Shown here: piece after piece, positions 58,440 through 64,000 of the stretch
How positions within the stretch are numbered: the first letter of the stretch is position 1
Layout of the letters: every line of letters starts with the position of its first letter
Assembly (NCBI GenBank): GCA_947475245.1
Contig: CANJLW010000001.1
Coordinates: 224,025-288,024, forward strand
Direction: 5' to 3'
DNA: 64,000 nt
Source: Acetobacteraceae bacterium
GTDB taxonomy: Bacteria > Pseudomonadota > Alphaproteobacteria > Acetobacterales > Acetobacteraceae
The notes under the pieces: generated by a model
What the model saw: only the letters and a program-made list of their open reading frames with translations
What the model was told of the DNA's origin: nothing
Databases searched by the model: none
Translations under genes and position numbers: made by a program

Positions 58440-59391
58440 CCCCGCGGTCGCGGCCGAGGCCCTGGACGGATTGCGGGCCGAACAAAAGACGCTGCCGGCG
58501 AAACTGTTCTATGACGAGGAAGGCTGTCGGCTGTTCTATCGCATCACGGAACTGCCCGAATACTACCTGACGCGAACGGAACGGACCCTGCTGCCGATGG
58601 CGGCGGATTGGATCGCCGGCGTCGGCGAAGGCGACATGACCCTGGTCGAGTATGGCGCGAGCGACGAGGAAAAGGCCGGCTATCTGCTGCGTACCGGCGG
58701 CTTCGCTGCCTATGTGCCGATCGACGTCGCCGCACCGGCGTTGCGCGTGATGGCCGAACGGGTACGCCGAAGCTTTGCGCTGATCGCGGTCTCACCGGTG
58801 GTGGGCGACTTCACGACCGATCTGGTGCTGCCGCCGATGGCGACGACGGGCCGCCTGGGCTTTTTTCCGGGCTCGACCATCGGCAATCTGGAACCCGCGG
58901 CCGCCGTCGCATTTCTGGAGCGCGCCCGGCGGTCGCTGGGCGAGGGCGCGCGCTTCCTGCTGGGTGCCGATGTGCGCAAGTCGCCGGAAGTGCTGATCCC
59001 CGCCTACGACGATGCCCAGGGCGTCACCGCCGCGTTCAATCGCAATTTGCTGGTGCGACTGAACCGGGAAGCCGCGAGCAACTTCGATCCGTCCGCCTTT
59101 ACCCATCGCGCGATCTGGAACGATGCGGAGAGCCGGATAGAGATGCATCTGGTCAGCGCGCGCGCGCAAACGGTGCGCGTGGCCGGGCATGATATATATT
59201 TTTACGATAATGAAACGATACACACAGAGAACAGCTACAAGCATCCGAGGGAGCGGCTGGCGGAGATCGCCCGGGCGGCGGGGTGGCGGGTCGAACGAAG
59301 CTGGTCCGACCCGGAGGAGCGGTTCGCGCTCTGGCTGTTCGTTGCCGAACCGTCCGCCCGCGCCGCCTTGAACCCGGGCGGTTCTGCTTAG
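58429..59391 (+). CDS. egtD: L-histidine N-alpha-methyltransferase EgtD
   Basis: S-adenosylmethionine-dependent enzyme that trimethylates histidine to hercynine, the first committed step of ergothioneine synthesis. 320 residues from the ATG at 58429 (overlapping the end of egtB; the upstream ATG at 58354 lies inside egtB). EgtD blocks: ITELPEYYLTRTERTLL, VEYGASDEEKAGYLL (SAM), GFFPGSTIGNLEP and the histidine-pocket IHTENSYKHPRE. Its TAG overlaps the stop of the convergent DUF1045 gene. Confidence 0.96.
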   Translation: MAFDPAVAAEALDGLRAEQKTLPAKLFYDEEGCRLFYRITELPEYYLTRTERTLLPMAADWIAGVGEGDMTLVEYGASDEEKAGYLLRTGGFAAYVPIDVAAPALRVMAERVRRSFALIAVSPVVGDFTTDLVLPPMATTGRLGFFPGSTIGNLEPAAAVAFLERARRSLGEGARFLLGADVRKSPEVLIPAYDDAQGVTAAFNRNLLVRLNREAASNFDPSAFTHRAIWNDAESRIEMHLVSARAQTVRVAGHDIYFYDNETIHTENSYKHPRERLAEIARAAGWRVERSWSDPEERFALWLFVAEPSARAALNPGGSA

Positions 59392-60071
59392 CCCCGAAGC
59401 GCGATCCGTTCGGCGATGACGAACGGGGCGCCGGGGGCGGATTGGGTGAACAGGCAGATGTCGCTGACCCTTCGCGGCGCCGCGATCGCTTCGGCAAAGA
59501 AACGCGTGGCGGCCGGCAGCCAGAACGCCTGCGCCTCCGGCGTCAGCCGTTCGGTCAGGGTCATGTGAAAGAACCAGGTTTCGAAGACGTAAGGGTATCC
59601 CCAACGGGTCAACATACGATCCTGCGTCTCGGTCAGCGGCGAACGACGGCGTCGCGCCAGTTCGGCCTCGGACGGCGGCGCGCGGAACGCGTCAACCTCC
59701 GCGACACAGGCATCCGCCAGCGCCTGCAAGGCGGGGCTGGGGGTCGTTTCGGTCAATGCCAGGAAGCCCCGCAGATCGGTGACCGCCAAAGGGGGCAGGT
59801 CGAACGGCGCGATCCCGCGCGCCATGTCGCGCACCGCCGCAACGAAGCCGAACCAGTCGACGCCGTCGCGGAACCGAAACGGTGGCTTCAGGGTCGCATG
59901 GAACCCGTACAGGCGCGGATCGGCGGTAATCCCCGCGATATCCGGCAGGTCCGGTTGACCGACGGGCGCGCCGCTGACGGGATCGCGGCCAAGCCAGGCG
60001 CACGATGCCGCGAACAGCGGGTCGTCCGGAAGCGGGGCATAGTACAGCCCGACCCGAGCCTCGCCGGCCAT
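59388..60071 (-). CDS. DUF1045 2H-phosphoesterase-like protein of the phn operon
   Basis: 227 residues. Two H-x-T motifs, FHATLK (His58, Thr60) and FHMTLT (His169, Thr171), place it in the 2H phosphoesterase (RNA ligase-like) superfamily. DUF1045 proteins are a regular part of alphaproteobacterial C-P lyase operons and may process the cyclic ribose phosphate made by PhnJ/PhnP or a related intermediate. Last gene of the operon, sharing a base with the phnM stop. Function is inferred from context. Confidence 0.85.
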   Translation of the reverse strand: MAGEARVGLYYAPLPDDPLFAASCAWLGRDPVSGAPVGQPDLPDIAGITADPRLYGFHATLKPPFRFRDGVDWFGFVAAVRDMARGIAPFDLPPLAVTDLRGFLALTETTPSPALQALADACVAEVDAFRAPPSEAELARRRRSPLTETQDRMLTRWGYPYVFETWFFHMTLTERLTPEAQAFWLPAATRFFAEAIAAPRRVSDICLFTQSAPGAPFVIAERIALRG

Positions 60072-61210
60072 CAGATGACGCGCTCCCCCGCGCGCCAGAC
60101 CTGGCGGACGATCGGCAGGGTTTCGTGCAGCCGCACGCGCACGGCATCGGCGCGCAACCCGACCTCCAGCCGGCCGCGATCGGGCAGGCCCGACATCCGC
60201 GCCGGCGCGTCCGAGATCATCCCGACTGCCTCAGGCAATCCGATCCGCGCCTCTCGCGCGCACTGGAACGCGGCTTCGACCAGGGCGGGCGGCACGTAGT
60301 CCGACGCAAAGGCATCGACGGCGCCCGCCGCCAGCAGTTCGGAGGCGGCGACGTTGCCGGAGTGGGAGCCGCCGCGCACGATGTTCGGCGCCCCCGCGAT
60401 GACCGTCATGCCGGCGGCCTTGGCGGCCTTGGCGGCGGCCATGGTGACCGGGAACTCGCTGATGCGGATGCCGTCGGCGGCATTCTCGGCGATCTCCTCG
60501 ACCGTGCGATCGTCGTGGCTGGCCAAGGCAATGGTGGAGCCGCGCACGCGATCCAGCAGCGCCTTCCGGTTCGGCGCGCGCAGGCGGGCGCGCTGGTCCT
60601 GCAACTCCGCGATCCGCCGTTCGATCGTCGCCTCGTCCAGCCCGCCGCGGCGGCGCAGGTCGCGGTAGAAGTCCATATTGGCATACTGCCCAACGCCGGG
60701 GCTGTGATCCATCAGGCTGATCATGCGCACCAGCGGATGATCGGCAACCGGATCGAAATGCCCGAGCATGTCCACCGAGGGGATCTCGCAGCGCAGGTGC
60801 AGGAAATGGTCGGATTTCAGCAACCCGGCCTCGGTCAGCGCGTCGAGGTCGACGACGCCGTCGAGGAAGGTGCGAATGCGTTCCTTGTCGAAGCCCAGAT
60901 CGCCCAGGCACAGCGCGTCGAGCACGGTGGTGACACCGGCGGCGGCGCATTGCGCGTCGTGCGCCACCATGGCGGAACGCGACGGCCAGCGCGCCAGGCT
61001 GCGCGGCTGAACCTGGCGTTCGAGGTTGTCGGTATGCACGTCGACGACGCCGGGGATCACGTAATCCCCGCCCATATCGAGCGCGTTCGGCAAGTTGGAG
61101 CGCCCGGGGTCGATCGCCGTGATCTGGCCGCCGATCAGTACGATGGTACCGGCGAGGACTTCGTTGGGCAGGACCAGCAGGGCGTTGGTCAGAATGGTTT
61201 CGTGGCTCAT
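60071..61210 (-). CDS. phnM: Alpha-D-ribose 1-methylphosphonate 5-triphosphate diphosphatase PhnM
   Basis: Amidohydrolase-superfamily enzyme that removes pyrophosphate from the phosphonate-ribose triphosphate before C-P cleavage. 379 residues. Metal motif GVVDVHTDNLERQ, FLHLRCE, SLMDHSPG, ALASHDDRTVEEI and EFPVTMAAAKAAKAAGMTVIAGAPN are typical PhnM blocks. Its start overlaps the phnL stop and its stop overlaps the DUF1045 start, so it is translationally coupled on both sides. Confidence 0.95.
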   Translation of the reverse strand: MSHETILTNALLVLPNEVLAGTIVLIGGQITAIDPGRSNLPNALDMGGDYVIPGVVDVHTDNLERQVQPRSLARWPSRSAMVAHDAQCAAAGVTTVLDALCLGDLGFDKERIRTFLDGVVDLDALTEAGLLKSDHFLHLRCEIPSVDMLGHFDPVADHPLVRMISLMDHSPGVGQYANMDFYRDLRRRGGLDEATIERRIAELQDQRARLRAPNRKALLDRVRGSTIALASHDDRTVEEIAENAADGIRISEFPVTMAAAKAAKAAGMTVIAGAPNIVRGGSHSGNVAASELLAAGAVDAFASDYVPPALVEAAFQCAREARIGLPEAVGMISDAPARMSGLPDRGRLEVGLRADAVRVRLHETLPIVRQVWRAGERVI

Positions 61211-61923
61211 GCGGCTTCCTGTAGCGGCGGCAAGGGGAACAGGCGATCGGCGATGGAGTCGCGGACCTCGGCATCGTGGCAGATCGCGACGATCGCCGCG
61301 CCCCGCGTCTTGGCCTCGCGAACCATGGTCACGACAACGTCACGATTGGCCGCGTCGAGCGATGCGGTCGGTTCGTCGAGCAGCAGGATCGGATGTTCGG
61401 CGATGAAGCCGCGCGCGAGGTTGACGCGTTGCTGCTCGCCGCCCGAGAACGTCGCGGGCGGCAGGCCGTGCAGGCGGGCCGGGATGTTCAGGCGCAGCAG
61501 CATCGCCGTCGCCGCCGCTCTCGCCTCCTCCTGGCTGCGACCGCGGGCGGTCAGTACCTCCGCGACGACATCGAGCGTGGGGATACGCGGCACGACGCGC
61601 AGGAACTGGCTGACATAGCCGAGGGTTTCGTGGCGCACGGCGAGGATGGCGCGGGGATCGGCGGTGGCGATATCGATCTCGGCATGACGATGGCGCACCA
61701 GGATACGACCGCTATCGGCACGATAGTTGCCGTACAGCGCGCGCATCAACGTCGATTTGCCGGCCCCGGACGGCCCGGACAGCACGACGCATTCCCCGGC
61801 GTAAGCGGTCAGTTCGACTCCGGCCAGAACCGGGATATGCAGGCCGTCGCGCAAATGCAGGGTGAAGCCCTTGGCCAGTGCCTCTGTGCGCAGCATCGGA
61901 GTTTGGGTCACGGGCGGGATCAT
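61207..61923 (-). CDS. phnL: Phosphonate C-P lyase system ABC-type protein PhnL
   Basis: 238 residues, ATG at 61923 overlapping the phnK stop (ATGA). ABC ATPase motifs: Walker A GPSGAGKSTLMRALYG, signature FSGGEQQRVNLARGF and Walker B ILLLDEPTASLD. PhnL works with PhnK on the PhnGHIJ core complex rather than as a transporter. The same frame is open far upstream, but the extra sequence is a shadow of phnK. Confidence 0.95.
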   Translation of the reverse strand: MIPPVTQTPMLRTEALAKGFTLHLRDGLHIPVLAGVELTAYAGECVVLSGPSGAGKSTLMRALYGNYRADSGRILVRHRHAEIDIATADPRAILAVRHETLGYVSQFLRVVPRIPTLDVVAEVLTARGRSQEEARAAATAMLLRLNIPARLHGLPPATFSGGEQQRVNLARGFIAEHPILLLDEPTASLDAANRDVVVTMVREAKTRGAAIVAICHDAEVRDSIADRLFPLPPLQEAA

Positions 61924-62696
61924 GTCGTAAGCACCGAGCTGACCAGAAGTTGAGTATAGGGATGGCGCGGATCGTCCAGCACCTGATCCGTCAGCCCGGT
62001 TTCCACGATCTCCCCGCGCTGCATCACGGCGATGCGCTGCGCCAGCAGACGGGCGACGGCGATATCGTGGGTGACCAGCACCGCGGCGATGTTCAGGCGC
62101 GCCACCAGAGAGCGGATCAGGTCCAGCAGGCGCGCCTGGACCGAAACGTCCAGACCGCCGGTAGGCTCGTCCATGAAGACAAGCCTGGGGTGCGTGACCA
62201 GCGTGCGGGCGATCTGCAGGCGTTGCAGCATGCCGCCGGAGAAGGTGCGCGGCAGGTCGTCGATCCGGCTTGCGTCGATCTCCACCTGCGCCAGCCAGTC
62301 CAAGGCCTGCGCGCGGATATTGCCGTAGTGACGCGCGCCGCGCGCCATCAGCCGTTCGCCGACATTGCCGCCGGCGGAGACCGCCATACGCAGGTTCTGG
62401 CGCGGGTCCTGATGGACAAATCCCCAATCGGAACGATGCAAAGTGCGCAAGGTCGGCGCGGGCATTGCGTGGACGTCGTGCAGGGTGTCCTCGGGGTCGC
62501 GATATTGGACGATGCCGCGATCCGGACTGACCCGGCCCGCCAGAACGTTCAGCAGCGTCGTCTTGCCGGAGCCTGATTCGCCGACGATGGCCAGCATCTC
62601 GCCAGGCCAGACATCGACATCGACATTGCGCAGCGCGGTGACGCGGCCGAAGGACAGCGACAGGCCGCGCCCGGAGATCAAGGTTTGCCCGCTCAT
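61920..62696 (-). CDS. phnK: Phosphonate C-P lyase system ABC-type protein PhnK
   Basis: 258 residues. Walker A GESGSGKTTLLNVLAG, the PhnK-type insertion DWGFVHQDPRQNLRMAVSAG, signature FSGGMLQRLQIARTL and Walker B VFMDEPTGGLD. Known to dock on the PhnJ subunit of the C-P lyase core. ATGA overlap with phnJ upstream and phnL downstream. Confidence 0.95.
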   Translation of the reverse strand: MSGQTLISGRGLSLSFGRVTALRNVDVDVWPGEMLAIVGESGSGKTTLLNVLAGRVSPDRGIVQYRDPEDTLHDVHAMPAPTLRTLHRSDWGFVHQDPRQNLRMAVSAGGNVGERLMARGARHYGNIRAQALDWLAQVEIDASRIDDLPRTFSGGMLQRLQIARTLVTHPRLVFMDEPTGGLDVSVQARLLDLIRSLVARLNIAAVLVTHDIAVARLLAQRIAVMQRGEIVETGLTDQVLDDPRHPYTQLLVSSVLTT

Positions 62697-63559
62697 TCCG
62701 CCGCGTCCCGCATGCCGTCCGCGCCAATATGGCCCTGCGCGCGTCGTTCGGCGCAGTGATCGGTGTCGGAGCAGACGAACAGCCGACCACCTTTGTCGTC
62801 GGTGACGACCTCGTCAAGGTAGGAGTCCGTCGCGCCGCAGAGACCGCAGGGATCGGGCGCGTTGATGGCGCGGAACGGGTGATCCTCGAAGTCCAACGAC
62901 CGCACCTCGGTCCAGGGCGGTATCGCATAGATGCGCTTTTCCCGCCCGGCGCCGAACAGCTGCAAGGCCGGCATCATGTGCATCTTCGGGTTATCGAATG
63001 ACGGGATCGGGCTGGGCGACATCAGATAGCGACCGTTCACCATCACGGGGTAATCGTAGCTGATCGAGATTTGGCCAAAGCGCGCGATGTCTTCGTAAAG
63101 CTTCACATGCATCAGGCCGTAATCGGCCAGGCCGTGCATGCGTTTGGTTTCGATCCGGCTCGATTCCAACCGAAACAAAGGCTCGGGCTGCGGCACCTGA
63201 TAGACGATGATCTGATCCTCGTTCAGTTGCTTTTCCGGAATGCGATGGCGGGTCTGGATGACGCTGGCTTCATCGGTCCGCGTCGTCGTCGCCACGTTGG
63301 CGGTACGGGCGAAGAAGCGACGGATCGACACCGCGTTGGTGGTGTCGTCGGCGCCCTGGTCGATCACCTTGAGCACGTCCGAGGCACCCAGGATCGCCGC
63401 CGTGATCTGGATCCCGCCCGTGCCCCAGCCATAGGGCAACGGCATCTCGCGGGAGCCGAACGGAACCTGATGCCCCGGGATCGCCACGGCCTTCAGCAAG
63501 GCCCTGCGGATCATGCGCTTGGTCTGTTCGTCCAGGTAGGCGAAGTTGTAGCCCTTCAT
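62693..63559 (-). CDS. phnJ: Carbon-phosphorus lyase PhnJ (radical SAM)
   Basis: Radical SAM enzyme that cleaves the C-P bond of ribose-linked phosphonate. 288 residues. MKGYNFAYLDEQTKRMIRRA and YGWGTGGIQIT are conserved; the cluster Cys set is Cys238, Cys241 and Cys263 with the catalytic-type Cys269 (DPCGLCGATDS, LFVCSDTDHC), the unusual C-terminal arrangement of PhnJ. Overlaps phnI (ATGA). Confidence 0.96.
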   Translation of the reverse strand: MKGYNFAYLDEQTKRMIRRALLKAVAIPGHQVPFGSREMPLPYGWGTGGIQITAAILGASDVLKVIDQGADDTTNAVSIRRFFARTANVATTTRTDEASVIQTRHRIPEKQLNEDQIIVYQVPQPEPLFRLESSRIETKRMHGLADYGLMHVKLYEDIARFGQISISYDYPVMVNGRYLMSPSPIPSFDNPKMHMMPALQLFGAGREKRIYAIPPWTEVRSLDFEDHPFRAINAPDPCGLCGATDSYLDEVVTDDKGGRLFVCSDTDHCAERRAQGHIGADGMRDAAE

Positions 63560-64000
63560 TCGGCGGCCTCCCGCAGGCGTTCCACTTCGTCGCGCAGGCG
63601 TCGGACGTTCTGGAGTTCACTCTGGAAATCGACGTAGTGCGGCAGCTTCAGATGCTCGACGAAGCCGGTGCCCTCGACATTGTCGGAATGGTACAGCACG
63701 AACTCGACGTTCTGCGCCGGAGCGGTGACGTCCTCCCCCAATTCGGCGGCGCGCATGGCGCGATCCACCAGGGCCATTGACATCGCCTTGCGCTCCGAGA
63801 AGCCGAAGACCAGCCCATAGCCGCGGGTGAACTGCGGCGGCGCGGTCTTCGACCCTTTGAACTGGTTCACCATCTGGCATTCGCTGACGACGATGTCGCC
63901 GATGTCGATGGCAAAGCCCAGTTCGGCCGGCTCGATCTCCACCGCGACCGTACCCATGCGGACCTCGCCCGCGAAGGGGTGGGAGCCGCCGTAGCCGCGC
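63556..64000 (-). CDS. phnI: C-P lyase subunit PhnI, C-terminal part (window edge)
   Basis: The frame is open through the right window edge, and upstream codons read RGYGGSHPFAGEVRMG, the characteristic PhnI block, so only the C-terminal ~148 residues are in the window. Further blocks are ELGFAIDIGDIVVSECQMVNQFKG, FTRGYGLVFGFSERKAMSMALVDRAM and FVLYHSDNVEGTGFVEHLKLPHYVDFQSEL. PhnI transfers the phosphonate to ATP-ribose, displacing adenine. phnG/phnH should lie just beyond the edge. Confidence 0.95.
   Translation of the reverse strand, partial: RGYGGSHPFAGEVRMGTVAVEIEPAELGFAIDIGDIVVSECQMVNQFKGSKTAPPQFTRGYGLVFGFSERKAMSMALVDRAMRAAELGEDVTAPAQNVEFVLYHSDNVEGTGFVEHLKLPHYVDFQSELQNVRRLRDEVERLREAAE

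Noticed and set aside
61924-62928. A long N-terminal extension of phnL in the same frame
   Set aside because: The extra sequence overlaps phnK in another frame; the ATG at 61923 overlaps the phnK stop as at the other phn junctions.

Overview
This is chromosomal, GC-rich DNA with the gene order of an alphaproteobacterium, most likely of the Rhodospirillales / Acetobacterales group. The support is (i) fabH-ihfA-merR, (ii) tRNA-Leu-tig-clpP-clpX-lon-hup followed by tRNA-Val, tRNA-Asp and a complete nuoA-N operon, and (iii) a carbon-phosphorus lyase operon that carries the DUF1045 2H phosphoesterase. This placement rests on recognised synteny and protein families, not on a search.

Layout. 1-5.7 kb: end of fabH, ihfA, a MerR regulator, then a membrane protein and rpsD on the minus strand, a glutathione S-transferase and an IclR regulator. 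6.0-12.8 kb: the ATP-dependent proteolysis block (tRNA-Leu, trigger factor, ClpP, ClpX, Lon, HU). 12.9-27.6 kb: two tRNAs and the whole 14-subunit complex I operon, closed by a 16-bp bidirectional terminator. From there on the window is accessory.

27.6-35.7 kb: a compact polysaccharide/acyl-transfer module: an FkbH-like HAD protein, a stand-alone acyl carrier protein, two WcbI-like proteins, an SGNH hydrolase, a GT92-like glycosyltransferase and a protein of unknown function. Two of these proteins share a domain placed at opposite ends (C-terminal in one, N-terminal in the other), and the longer WcbI paralogue lacks the N-C-Q motif. I regard this as the best candidate for an undescribed system. 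35.9-41.4 kb: a six-gene plus-strand operon with the look of a catabolic pathway (beta-hydroxyacid dehydrogenase, alpha/beta hydrolase, acyl-CoA-dehydrogenase-like flavoenzyme, GlcG/HbpS-like protein, class III CoA-transferase, small membrane protein). 41.4-46 kb: an Asp-box repeat protein, an Ldh2-type dehydrogenase, a VapBC pair, a Uma2 nuclease-like protein and a DUF29 protein. 46-53.8 kb: a D-aminoacylase-like amidohydrolase overlapping an orphan molybdenum hydroxylase large subunit whose active-site Glu is Gln, a di-haem cytochrome c and a thiamine-diphosphate enzyme.

53.9-54.8 kb: a noncoding array in which a 20-bp direct repeat separates alternating ~160-bp (A) and ~140-bp (B) units whose ~54-bp cores are inverted copies of each other. 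55.0-59.4 kb: a four-gene operon joining a fumarase-superfamily lyase and a MaoC/HTD2-like dehydratase to the ergothioneine genes egtB and egtD. 59.4-64.0 kb: the 3' part of a phn C-P lyase operon on the minus strand (phnI partial, phnJ, K, L, M, DUF1045), in which all six genes are joined by overlapping stop and start codons.
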